From Pyronema omphalodes (taxonomy: Eukaryota > Ascomycota > Pezizomycetes > Pezizales > Pyronemataceae), in the NCBI GenBank assembly GCA_024516155.1, contig JAJJXM010000014.1, positions 682,001 through 746,000 on the forward strand: DNA of 64,000 bases. Reading direction: 5' to 3'. Below, in pieces: positions 44,988 through 56,286 of this stretch (position 1 is its first letter; each line of letters starts with the position of its first letter). A program made the position numbers and the translations under genes. The notes under the pieces are model-generated. The model did no database searches and was not told the origin of the DNA. It was given only the letters and a program-made list of their open reading frames with translations.

Positions 44988-45368
44988 TCATGTCCAGACT
45001 CTCTGAGCCGAACTGGCAAGGCTACTGCTGGACCGTCCACTCATACTAGAAACCTCGAGGTTGATTCCAGTGTTCGGTAGCTCACGGTAAACGTCTCGGA
45101 GAACCCTGCACACCGCATTCAGCTTGACAGTCAGTGTCCCGCAGCAACCTCTGCCATACAGCAGACGCAATCCAGCTTCGAGAGTAGTCATGCTCAAACA
45201 AGCTCCTCTCTTCCCCAGCTGTCGGGGTGCGTTATCTTCGCCGGTAGGCACCTTGGACATCACAGTCCGTTGACTGCTGCCTTGGATCCGGTCACCAATG
45301 ACTGCAGCCTCAATAGCTACTGGACCCAGTGCTTCTTGAGCAGCCATAGCCCATTGAATCCTCCGCAT
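44988..45368 (-). CDS. Hypothetical ORF, 126 residues
   Basis: An open frame on the minus strand between the X-E promoter block and X-E. The DNA is more GC-rich than its surroundings, and the translation looks protein-like (LEAGLRLLYGRG, VCRVLRDVYRELPNTG). I recognise no family. It overlaps the presumed X-E leader in antisense, so it could be an insertion, an antisense gene or chance. Confidence 0.3.
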   Translation of the reverse strand: MRRIQWAMAAQEALGPVAIEAAVIGDRIQGSSQRTVMSKVPTGEDNAPRQLGKRGACLSMTTLEAGLRLLYGRGCCGTLTVKLNAVCRVLRDVYRELPNTGINLEVSSMSGRSSSSLASSAQRVWT

Positions 45369-45817
45369 TACTTCCTAGTCATGAGGCTGTGAATCGACAC
45401 CGATAAAAAAAAAGCAGACTAGTAAGACTTATGTTGCAAACGCTGACGAGGAGCCATTGAACCTGCCTGTTTCTATGGGGACGTGCGGACGAACTATACG
45501 GCCCCCACAATACGTCGTAGCGCGTCGCGCAGCATGGAGAGCTGGAGTGTCAAGTGTTGAAGTTTGAGGTTGTTGGACCACCCACCACTACATAATGGAC
45601 TGCGTCACAACAACATACTCGATTCCTTGCCATCCTCCTCAACAGCAACAACATTTTCGGAATCTAGGAAATCTTGAATCGAACACCACGGCGCATTTTC
45701 TGAGCATTTCCACGCAATGAAGAACTCCACTAATACCACTCAGTAAGTTTCCGGATAATCCTAGATGATCAAGAGTCGTGTTGATGGCGGTGATAAGCAA
45801 CAACCCCAACTCTCATC

Positions 45818-48430
45818 ATGAAGATAATGTTGTCGACGTCAACAGTTCTACTTTTAGTAATGGAACACTGGAGATGTGAGTTGAAGTCATCCGTTCATTC
45901 AATACTATCAAGCATCACTTTAACAGTTGGCATCAGAGAGCTGCCGCCGCTATCGGCCACTGATGGCAATTCATCTGGGCCGGTTAATCCTCTCCCGCCT
46001 GTCCAAGAGACTAGGGAGGAATGGAGGTACCTTTTTCCCTTCATCAATGTGTCGTAAATGGTTTTAATCGTCGTCGACAGTACTGCCTACCCCGCTCAGT
46101 CCCTGAATGATCCATCGTTCCGGCCATCTGGAGCCTCATCGTCTCCTTCCGCTGTGCAGTTCACTCTGTCCTTCGGAAACCAGACTGAGCCCACCGCTTC
46201 GGAATATCTCTCATTCACCAGCAATGACCATACTCGTGCCGCTGTTCAGCAACAGTGGAACCCTTTGTCCGGCAACTATGGACATGGGAATGGCTCAGCC
46301 AGGGTCTATCAGCCGGTGGCCTATCCTATTCAACAGCTGGAATGGCGTGTAATTGGGGACCATCCAAGGTACGTTTACCTTCGTCCTGTACGTTGTAAAC
46401 AGGAGTAACCTTCTTCAGTAGTAACATCAGCCCACCTTCCTCCCAAATCGCCTTTTACCACACCCCGTACGGGACCACCTTGACTTCCTCGCCTGCTGAA
46501 CACATTCCATACTTTGGGACTTCTAACAGACAGGCCCCTGGGGAATTACCGTCCACCCCAAGCTACATGGAGGTAGGTAATTTGATTCGTCAGTGGGAGA
46601 CGCCTTTTCCCGGTGATACTGGGCATTATCCGCAGTCCGGCGTTTCAAATCCCACAATGAGCACTGCCATTTGTCACGCAATTCCCAGTTCTTTTGGAAG
46701 CGTCTACGCTGCGTCAACCCCTGACCTTCTGCGGCAAGGTGTCTCAGTATTCGGAAATGATGAGCATTATGGATTTCAGAATCCATCAGTCCCCAGTTTA
46801 GCTCTGCAACTGGCCGGTTCTCCAGTTTTGGAAAGTCCTTTATCGGGTCATGGTGCGTCTGGATGGGGTTTTTCTCCTCCTCAAGAGACAGGATCCTACC
46901 CGTCAAGGCCCCAGCAAGCAAGACCCAAGCGGAAAACAGTCCATCAGTCCCAGGTCGACACTGAGATTGAGCCTTTGACTAGTACTTCTGGAGAACCCAG
47001 GGAACCCACTGAAAACAACGCTCCTAAGAAGAGGTCCCGCAGATCAGTTGCTGATAGCGTACCGAGCACTTTAACCGAGAACTCTCTTCTCTTTAATCCT
47101 TTTCCTGAGACTTCGCCGGCCCCGACGCCCATTCCTCAGCTGCTCGCCTCTCCTTTTCCCGACACAAGTACACAATCCAACCCCGCGAGTCCGAGCACCT
47201 CAGCATTCGTGCAAACTACTGTAGCCAATTGCGCTCCCGTCTGGCACAGTGCTGCCCCAGGCATCGACTTGTCTCCTGCCCCCGTCTTGACCGGACCCGA
47301 TGACCCTGATAGTGATGTGCTGCCTGCTGCAAACCAGGATAAGTTCCCATCTCACGGAGAGGCCTTAAAGCTCTGTCATCTACCATGGGAAGCTGGTACG
47401 GTTCTCCTATGGGAGGACATCCCACCGGAACAGCAGCTTCGGGCTGTGAGACGGTTCCGCCTCGCATACCCCACGACTTCCTGGGGAACAGCGAAGGATA
47501 GGATTTCGCTCAATTGTCGAAAGCAGAAGGCGGAAAAGGAGCGGCAGGAGAAGAGGAAGGTGGCGAGAAAGGCCGCCAGAGACGCGCGTACCTCTGGCTG
47601 TCATCCTGTGGTTGCTGTTTCTACTGATGAACTAGCAAGCAGTGGTGGTGTCCCTACGGCTGTTCCAGCTGTACAAGAACCCACGGCGGTTACCACTGTC
47701 GGCTCGTTCATTCCGTTGGGTCCTACACCGTATGACCCTGTGTCTGTGAGTTTTCATTGCCAAGTATGAAAAGGTTTGATACTGACTGCTACTTTCACAG
47801 ACTGAACCGTCCAATGCCATCGCGGTAGCGCCATCGCTTCCGTTTCCCGTTCCCGCCGTCTCCGACAGCTCAAACGCTGCCATCCAAGCGTTGAACTTTC
47901 CCTCCGTCGACACCGAAGTCGATTGCACCGATCTACGGGGTGACGAACAAATTCAGTCCGGCTCATGTGCTGCCAGTGTTGCTCCAGATGCCGAGCAACC
48001 TCCTTTCCTCCCGTTTTACGAGTACGAGCATGACGCAGCGCATGCCTGGGGTGAACCGGATGTATACCGGGAAGGTCCTAATGCCGTCCCTTTCCTCCCG
48101 TCTGGCGAGTATGAGCATGCCGCCGCAGGGTATGACTGGGGTGAACTGGGTGTATACCGAGAAGATCCTAATGCTGTCTGTGAATCGCAGAATGACGATC
48201 TGCTCATTGCGGGTGCCGAGAACACTGGTGACAACAGAGTTGACGAGATGAATGGCCAAGATTACCCGCCTCCAGAAAACCCCCCGGTGTCACTTATTGG
48301 TCTGGATGTTGCAAGTGCTCGTCGTCTTCTCGGTCTGCCGCCTCAAGGTATTTCTATTGACGCTTTCGCTGCCGAGTTCGCACATGTAGCTGCTGGGGAT
48401 TTCGCAGATGCCGGACGGGACAACGCATAA
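45818..48430 (+). CDS. Family X protein X-E, diverged full-length member
   Basis: Gene model: join(45818..46026, 46081..46368, 46419..47745, 47801..48430), 817 residues, with exon phases consistent and exon of 288 bases conserved. The equivalent of the X-A first exon exists (ATG at 45784, GTGAGT donor at 45876, TAACAG acceptor at 45926), but splicing it puts the next exon out of phase. I therefore start at the in-frame ATG 45818 without intron 1; the true N-terminus is uncertain. The core is well kept (PVWHSAAPGIDLSPAPVLTG, LPWEAGTVLLWEDIPPEQQL) with its basic stretch. The C-terminal exon is longer than in X-A and contains a tandem LPFYEYEH / LPSGEYEH acidic repeat (about 48005-48140). Confidence 0.75.
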
Positions 48431-50513
48431 TTTCGCCGTGAAAGACGGGATTTCGAGGAGACGACAACGGTTATGGAGGATGAGTGGGAATCTGGAAGTC
48501 TCTGTCAACCATCGAGGGTGGAAGTGGAGGTTGTACTAGGCTAGGCGGGACTTATACATCAACAACAAACAAATATACAGCGGGTAATTTTGGGACGCCT
48601 GATGTCTCTGGGATGGTATTAATATAATACATATTTAGAAGCATGGTTACTTTGACCAGTTTATCAATGTGTATCACTATATTTGGATTGGTTTCATTAT
48701 TACTCGTTAATCTTGTTAGAATAGTCATTTCGGGAGGAGTTGAAGGGATGCTAATTCAGGTGGTACCGGTCGGGATCGTCAAGAGGTGTTTGGGTTGGAT
48801 TTGATTAGTTCGTGGGCGCTGTCATCGTAATTGTTGCATATTCCAAGGTCACCACTGTCTCAAGTGCAGTATCGTCCTCGTATTGTTCCCTGTAAGCTGT
48901 CGTCAACATATTCTTGAATCACTGAATTCATTTAGTACTCGGTGAAGAATATAAAGAATAATTGCAGTGAATGTCTGATTACGCAACACCTAGCGTTTTT
49001 AATAGCGGATGGCGGTCTTACTACAGGGAACAGCCTTTTCCTGTTAAAATCATGAATGGGTTCAAATAAAACAGTCAACGCCCATCTTTTAGTTTGGTAA
49101 GATTCACACCAACCCAATTTAATGTCGTTGAGCACAGCCAGGAGTTTGATCCACCACTCTTCATTATTCATAACAGTGATATCAACCGTCGTTCTTCGGG
49201 TGCTTATCTCCGCTTCATGGCCGATTTGTCGATGTTGTATGATAATGAGAAGAACACATACAATGTTTTTCCGAGTGATACATCATGCCTAGTGTTCCGT
49301 CTGTCGTAATATCTGATCAACACGTAATGGCGATCTTCGCATGAGATATTCCACCAACACCAAAAGATTTTCAGGTTAGATTATGTAGACACTTTCCGGC
49401 ATCTGATGGCCCCGGTACGGTAACGACACAATTGAGAGTTGCAAGGTTGGCCAATATCAATAACAATGTCGCCTTTTTGGTGGCGTTTTGAATGTCAACT
49501 CTATGTAAAATATCCATTTTTTATCCTTTCCTCCTTTGTAACTCCTTTGTAACTCCTTATTCCGGGTGATAAAGGTTCCCTTGAAGCTCGAGGGTCGATG
49601 CATGTTGAGTGACATTTGATGATCAACGAAGCATTGCTGTGAACCTCAGCTCTGTAATTACAACACTTATCTACAACATCTGGGAAATAAATTGAGACAT
49701 TCTCCATGGTATCATGTAGCTGAAAAATGGAATGCTGGATTTGGTTAATGAGACAGTACGTATACACATCTTATGTGGCACACGTTCATGCACGACGTCA
49801 GACGCGCGTATGTACCAGCCGAAACAAGCGCCGTGTAAATATCATGAGCATTATGCGCAGCGATGTGCGACAAAAATATGTGTTGGAAAGTTATCCGCTG
49901 TCGTAATATTGATTTCCCAGGTCCTTCACCATGGAAGCTGAAATTATCAATCATTTCGAGGGTGATTGCAAGAATACATATTTTGATACAGCACCAAGAT
50001 GTTCTCCGGGCATCTGCACAGGAATAGAAAGTCTCGAAGTGATTCTAGATGTCAGTGCAATACAAGATAAAAGTATGTCGTTTTACCATAACTGATGAAA
50101 CAGCTGATACGGTCTATTTCACGCAAGATCACTCGTTTAGATTGGGACGAGTGATTGGCTATGTTCTCGGTCAAGCAACCCTCGGATGATTACGAACCCA
50201 TGAAGTGTTGCTCAATGACAGGTCCCAGAAATATTTTTTTTTTTCCTAAGTGAGAGGGAGTTGCTGGCGTAGCGATAGATAGATGTAGGAAACGAGGAGT
50301 GCGCGACGTACGTGAGCTGTAGAGCGCTGTGGCCGGTGTTGTTTCTTACCTCTTGAAGAATTCCCTACCGCGTGAAATGACTGGTATAGTGATGTTACAC
50401 CCTGATGAATGATACAAATCTCACATTGCTTCCAGACAACACCTGTTCCTCTGTCAATTCGGGAGGGGGTTGTCAGGAGGTCTTGATCGTCCTTGTGGGG
50501 TGCAAAACAACCT
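48431..50513. other. Intergenic region between X-E and X-F
   Basis: No convincing gene. The first 200 bases match the DNA after X-B (24790-25000). Around 49110-49150 there is CACAGCCAGG with weak half-sites whose spacing is off by about two bases, possibly a decayed promoter block. Confidence 0.4.
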
Positions 50514-50515
50514 GC

Positions 50516-50580
50516 GCTAACCTGAGTTGTCTTCAACTGAGTACAGCCAAGGCGCTAAAATCTCAGGAACTCCTATAAAT
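50516..50580 (+). promoter_or_regulatory. Composite promoter block upstream of X-F
   Basis: GCTAAC at 50516, GCTAAA at 50554, TACAGCCAAG at the standard offset, TATAAAT at 50574. The leader after it resembles that of X-E in places (for example the CTTGTCGAT...GAAT stretch). Confidence 0.7.
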
Positions 50581-51284
50581 CCACATTTCCTCTATTGATT
50601 ACTGTCTACACGTCTCCTACCTCGCGTTAATGTACAGCTTGCCCGTCACCTTTTTTTTTTATCCAACTCACCGTCTTGTCGATTTCGAATTGCATTTGTC
50701 ATGAAGGCCCGCATTATATTAACCAGCTAACGCTCTCTCCATACTTTCTCATCACCATTCCCGAGCTACGCATTCCTACTCCTCAATACCTTTTCTCTCT
50801 TCAACATATTCGACTTCGAATTTTTAAACGACCCACGTTCCAGACATCCACATGGCTGTATCCTCATCAATTACAAACGTTTGGATTGTATGCCTCAGTC
50901 TGAGGAATTAGAAACTCTTTGCTATCGTCCTGCACAGCAACAAGATTTTCTGAATCCGAAAAAGCTCCTATGGAAGAGCAACGCTGATCTTTTCATTACT
51001 TTTACTCGACCCTTCACCCTTCCCATCCACAGCAACAAGATTTTCGGAATACGAGAAAGCTTTTATCCAATACCAGCGCATATTTCCTCAGCATTTCCCG
51101 CAATGGCAAACCTTAACGATACCTTTTCCAGATACTCCAAGAATATCAAGAGTTGTGTTAATGGTGACGATAAGCAGCAACTCCAATTCTCATCCTGCAG
51201 AGTATCGTTTCTGTGCAATGGACAACGTTGGAAACCAGATGAAGTACGTTTTGTGCTGATCTGAGATTTTCCCGGATCGTGCTA

Positions 51285-52728
51285 ATGGCGATGCTTACCA
51301 GTAACTATAACTCTTCTCCTGCAAACGCTGCCGCCAGTGCCACCGGTCTTCCCCGCCAAGCAGCGAGATTACAAGACCGTAGGTTATCCATTCATCTGTA
51401 TTGCGTGGTATGCATCTAATGATTGACTTTAGCGAGCTGGAGACTTTTTCTCCGGCCGACTACCCTATGTATGGGCAAGTGCATCCTGCCGCTCCTGTGC
51501 ATGGGATCGATTGCCCATGGATGTAAGTAATGCTTCTGAAATTCTGCAGTGAAGACTTCTAATCATCGTTCATAGCTCTACGGACGTATATAGCTCCGAG
51601 GTGACCGCATCAAACCACGCAAGTGCAGAGTTGCCACTGCTTTTTCCATCTCCGCACTATCAGGACTACGTCAATCGAAGCGGGCCGGCCACTGCTGCAT
51701 CCTATTCCTACCCAACCAGCATACAGTATGCTTCCGATGCTCAGCGGCATAGGAACCCTGACTCGGAAAGCTATGGCTATGGAATTGGGCCGGCGAGTGC
51801 ATATCCCGGGGTGACCTATCCCAGTCACCAGGCGGCTTTGCAAGCAAGACCAGGGCATCAGAGGTACTTGATCCTTCCTTCTTTATGTGGTGAACATCAT
51901 TAACTTTTGTCGATAGTAATCTTAACCTATCCCTCACCCGGAATCACCAATCTTTTTATCCAAATGGAACATTCTCGTCGCCTTCAACCACTCAACATAT
52001 CCCATAGCAGAGCAGCGGCTTCGCGCTGTGAGACAGTTGCGTCTTGGATACCCAGAGTCCTCGTGGGACAAGGCAGAGGCCCACATTTCCTTGGCCTGTG
52101 GCAAGCAGAAGTCGGAGAAACAGCGACAGGGGGACAAAAAGGCTGAGAGAAAGGCGGCAAGAGATGCTCGCGGCTCGCCAGGCAGTCAGAGTTTCATTTA
52201 TGGACTCCGGTGAAGATCACTTGGTTGTTGGCCCCGCTTCTGATGCTGGTCTAACCGTGCAGGTTGGTCCTTTGGCTTCCCCTCGCAACGATACTTTTCT
52301 ATCACACCCTTCAACATATGATCCGATTTTCGTAAGTCTTGATCCAAGAAAGCAAATGGGACACACACTAAGCACTTCTTTCACAGGCTGCAGTCAGCAA
52401 CTCATATGCCTTTGCGTCGCCTACTCAGGGTGCTATTTCCTCCCTCACTTCGAACTCGGATGCCTCGACTCAAAATTCTGGCCTTCCTGGTTTGGACATC
52501 GACTTCAAGAACAGTAACGGTCATGACGGGGGACAAATGCATCCAGAATCATTGTTCACCGACTACACCACTAGAGACACCGAGAGACCCCTCTTTCTAC
52601 CGTTCGATGAGGACGACGATGACATGGTCGAGGTTTTGTCCGACCTTTCTGGATCAGAAGAATTTCCGGACAATCTCAGGGAATGGCAATGGATGGTTCT
52701 TATGTATAGCTGTAACAATTATAGATGA
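51285..52728 (+). pseudogene. Family X member X-F, large internal deletion and frameshifts
   Basis: Exons 1-3 look normal: 51285-51382, 51433-51522 and 51576-51863 (288 bases as in the others), although exon 1 needs a GTTATC donor to keep phase. Exon 4 starts at 51917, but about 930 bases of coding sequence are missing. The HIP of the early exon is fused directly to the EQRLRAVRQLRLGYP core near 52000, with a short shared ATCCC-like sequence and an immediate TAG. The basic stretch survives (QKSEKQRQGDKKAERKAARD), then further frame changes lead to the end of exon 4 (52330, GTAAGT) and exon 5 with the acidic motif LPFDEDDDDM. It cannot encode a full protein. Confidence 0.82.
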
Positions 52729-52789
52729 ATATTGAGATCGAATGTCTTCTTTTACGTTATAATGTGGAATTGTGAATCTGTGATATCTC

Positions 52790-55600
52790 AGTAAATATAA
52801 ATTGCTACAATACTCATCCCGATTCCGGGAAAGTGCACATTCCATCATCGTACATACACCAAACTCCACGGAGCAGGTATCCACGAATCCTCACTCGCCA
52901 CGTTGGCGCAGTGTTTTTCCTAGACAGCCCTTTGTGATAAATAGGCTTTGTGAATGAAAATGTGTCCAATAGCCAGGACGTCTTTTCCTGGGTATCTTGT
53001 GTTTCCCAAATGTCCTAACCAACACAAGGCGACCTGACAACCCTAACCGCATCATAAACTTTAGTTGCGTGCAGAAAAAGCATTGTGGATGTGCCAAACA
53101 TTTTCAAAGAACAGAATGGCGTTGTACCATGTATCTCTTTGGGGCGTTTCTCAGTCCTCCTACTCATGTGTGTTATTTGGTGGTTCAGTACTAACACATC
53201 CGCAGATAACGAGTAGTACATGAATTGTAGAGAGCTTCAATCATGAGTAAGCCAATGCACGGAACGCAATACTGACTGTCGTTTATGGTATTGTTTTCAA
53301 CTAAAATGACTTTTTCGAGGGTGAAATGGACCGCAGCTAAACCACTTTCGGCACGGACCGAGTGATTTTGTATTGACACTTAGCTCGTTCAGGCGTGACG
53401 CGAGTGACATTGCGTGCGGTCCCACAGTGCATCATTCGATAATTCCGAAAAGGCTTAGTTGGTCAGCAAAAGCAGTATCGGTTTAGCGTTTCAAAACCAT
53501 AGAATGAATGAATTAAAGCCGTTCTCGAGAAGAAGCATGATATTGCTGACCGGCGGTTGGCTCTTACGGACCCATTGGAAAAAAAAAGCTTCAGTGACGA
53601 TGCACTCGATGGAGGGGTTGGAGCTGACCAGAGAGGTCACATTGCTGGACGCTGTTGTGTATAGAAGTAGGAACAAGTGTGATAAAATTCATATCGGGTT
53701 GTTGGTATCAAGGGCAAGGCCTTTACATAGCTGGTAAGCTCAGCTTATATGGTGGAGAGGCTTAGGCAGTCGCTGGAAGTGGATTTGATGTCCACCACAT
53801 TCGTATATTACCAATTCTTTTGAGATATGTACCCCAGATATGCCATGTTACAAATACTGGACATTGGAAGCGACTTCGGTGGCGTGCAGCAGCATTTGTG
53901 CGAATCATGTTTTGTGGTGAATAGGATTATATTTTCGGAAATGAGGGAGAACATTGCGCGGCATAATAAATGAATTTCATGGATACATTCTAGAGTACCA
54001 GTATCCGCTGCCAAGATAGCCATGCCATGGACGTTCGGTTTAGTCTTGAACATGCCGCGTGTAGCTAGCTTTCGTCCTATACTTCTATCATTGTTCACCG
54101 ACTGACGTATTCAACCACAGCTGTTTGTCACCTCTACACTCCACTGCCTCACTCCACTTTTGGTTCAATACTCTTCAGTTGTACTGACACAACTATTGCG
54201 ATCCATCAACGGATACTTGCTTGTAAATCCAGAGTTAACACCCTCCGACACTTGGTCATTGTGCTAATCAGGAATAGTAAAACGACAACGTCTACCTACG
54301 TAAATTCTCAACCCTCCACTAAGTCGTGCAGTATCGCAACTTCCGTACGACTCTGTCTTACCTGGATCCCAATTGACGACTATGGCTTCCAACCCTGCAA
54401 CATATCAGATAGATCCGCCCACGACTTGCATTGTCGATGGCTGTGATGCATCACCGGAGGATCTTCGCTCACACATCATGCACAATCACATATTCTTGTT
54501 TCCCATCTCCAGCGGTCTGATCACTCCGTCAGGAATGCAACCTCCCGATCAGAATTCACAAGAAATCTGGCTTCCTTTAATCGCGCGTCTTAATCCAGTA
54601 TACCATCCGCTTACACAAGACGACCTGAGCATTATGAACACAATTTTGGCTTCCATTCACGCATTCTTGGATCTGATATCCCATCCAGACTCTGGTCAAT
54701 CGAAATTCAAATTCCGGCAGCACCAGGAGTTCTATTGTCCAATCCCAGGCTGCAGTTTTTTCGGACCGCACACGAGATTAGTCCTTAGGCACCATTTCTA
54801 CGCTACACATACCAATGCACTAAACTTGAAATGCCCGATAGAGGGTTGCAATGTCGTTTTCCATGAGCGTACCCCCGACCTTTATGAACATGTGGTTTTT
54901 GACCATGATGAAAAAGGGTTCCAAGCATACACTGTATGCATGCAGGCTCTGAATGAGTGCAGGAATAAGGAAACTATGCTGAAATGTATTCTTGGCTCAT
55001 CCCCGGTTTTCCGTTGTCCGTTCCCAGATTGCGGCGACCTCTTTCCGTCTCACGAGAGTACTGTGGTGCATATCAAGCAGATTCATTGCCAAGACGACTA
55101 TGACGTGCTGAGCTTCTTTAACGCTGCTGAAATGGATTGTAATGGCACTCCAGAAGAAGACTACGGTCGCATTACACGTGCTTCACAGGCGCTAACACAC
55201 CTGGTGAATCGGACAATCTGAATGACACAGTATTCACAACTGATTCCGATATTCAGATCAATAACTGTTTTTACCCTGCTGTGTGTCGAATGGTTTCTGT
55301 TTTTCTGTATACGTTATCCTGTCGCTAGGTTTGTTCTACCGTGTTACGTTAGTCGACTTTTACGGTGATCAGAATCGGCTTCGATGACCTGCATGTCAAT
55401 TTATTGATGATGAGTGTATACGTTTTGAGTGTCGCGAACTTATTTTTTATTGACCCTTGGCCTGTTGTTGTTTTTTATAATTCAATGATTAATCCAAATC
55501 TCGTGAATGAGTTCTGGATGCTGTGTCGTCCATATTGCGAAATGCAGCAAAGTGCTTTAGTGCAATTGAAGCACATAAAATGTGATGAAAACCTCCTTCA
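52790..55600 (+). repeat. Right arm of the large inverted duplication
   Basis: Inverted copy of 41050-43870, containing the second intact C2H2 gene. The 1.6 kb before that gene is non-coding as far as I can see and is the part best matched in the left arm. Confidence 0.8.
54373..55221 (+). CDS. Four-finger C2H2 protein, intact paralogue
   Basis: Single-exon gene of 282 residues, same length as the copy at 41402-42250 and clearly homologous throughout. Fingers: C19-C24-H34-H39, C122-C127-H141-H146, C154-C159-H173-H178 and C215-C220-H233-H238. Between fingers 1 and 2 is a helical, non-finger segment (LTQDDLSIMNTILASIHAFLDL). All zinc ligands are kept in both copies although many surface residues differ, so both are probably functional. 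An earlier in-frame start is not evident; ATG ACG ACT ATG provides two adjacent start codons. Confidence 0.88.
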   Translation: MTTMASNPATYQIDPPTTCIVDGCDASPEDLRSHIMHNHIFLFPISSGLITPSGMQPPDQNSQEIWLPLIARLNPVYHPLTQDDLSIMNTILASIHAFLDLISHPDSGQSKFKFRQHQEFYCPIPGCSFFGPHTRLVLRHHFYATHTNALNLKCPIEGCNVVFHERTPDLYEHVVFDHDEKGFQAYTVCMQALNECRNKETMLKCILGSSPVFRCPFPDCGDLFPSHESTVVHIKQIHCQDDYDVLSFFNAAEMDCNGTPEEDYGRITRASQALTHLVNRTI

Positions 55601-55718
55601 GCATTCCCATTGTAATTTGTGTCAGACGTTCCAAATAAGTTTCTTCGTATCTCCTGGGGAATGCCTCGTTTTTATATTCGCTGGGGCACTGTCGTTTGAC
55701 CGCGTGACTCAACTGTGA
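55365..55718 (+). CDS. Conserved small ORF downstream of the C2H2 gene
   Basis: A 117-residue frame with a hydrophobic N-terminal region (VYVLSVANLFFIDPWPVVVF) and a Cys-containing middle (MLCRPYCEM, CDENLLQHSHCNLCQ). The copy at 10084-10441 keeps the reading frame over the shared part, which is weak evidence for coding. It may instead be conserved 3' sequence of the C2H2 transcript. No family recognised. Confidence 0.35.
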   Translation: MIRIGFDDLHVNLLMMSVYVLSVANLFFIDPWPVVVFYNSMINPNLVNEFWMLCRPYCEMQQSALVQLKHIKCDENLLQHSHCNLCQTFQISFFVSPGECLVFIFAGALSFDRVTQL

Positions 55719-55773
55719 TTGGAGCATGGATAATGGAAATCTGCTAATGATCCGTTAATACTGACGGCATAGT

Positions 55774-56274
55774 TCACTGATTCTGATACGTATCCGTAAC
55801 CTGCCGGAATATTGAATTCCAGCGGACAATGAAAACCGTCTTATAAGCTTTCAATATTTTCTGGTATGCTTTCTTTGATCCTGATGTAATTTGAGGATTT
55901 TGAAACTGAGAGATGAGTGCGCGACGCTCTGCTTTTTTTGCTTGGGAAACAGCTTCGTAATATCGTAGGTCAGAAGGCAATGAACTTTCTATTATGTTGT
56001 CATATCCTGATACTGCAGCCGGTGTATGGATAGTTTGATGCGTGGTTTGGACGCTATCTGGCCTTGAATTCGGGGAGAGGTTAAAGTTATCAGAGTTATT
56101 ATAATGCACGGTAGACATCCCCGAGAGGAAAAGCAGTGTTGGTGCTATACAGCAGCTATTGAGAGAATTTTGTTTCGTCAGGAACTGGATTCTCGTATTA
56201 AGAAATGAGGGAGAATAATTGACGACATTATAGCTGAATTTAATGAGTAGGTTGTAGTTACCAACGAGCGCCAT
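55774..56274 (-). CDS. Hypothetical ORF, 166 residues
   Basis: An open minus-strand frame convergent with the C2H2 unit. The C-terminal third has a Lys/Ala-rich helix-like stretch (YYEAVSQAKKAERRALISQF, KKAYQKILKAY). Sequence at 9200-9370 is homologous to its end but carries a frame change and a stop. No family recognised. The AT-rich composition makes chance openness possible. Confidence 0.3.
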   Translation of the reverse strand: MALVGNYNLLIKFSYNVVNYSPSFLNTRIQFLTKQNSLNSCCIAPTLLFLSGMSTVHYNNSDNFNLSPNSRPDSVQTTHQTIHTPAAVSGYDNIIESSLPSDLRYYEAVSQAKKAERRALISQFQNPQITSGSKKAYQKILKAYKTVFIVRWNSIFRQVTDTYQNQ

Positions 56275-56286
56275 GCGGTCGACAAT

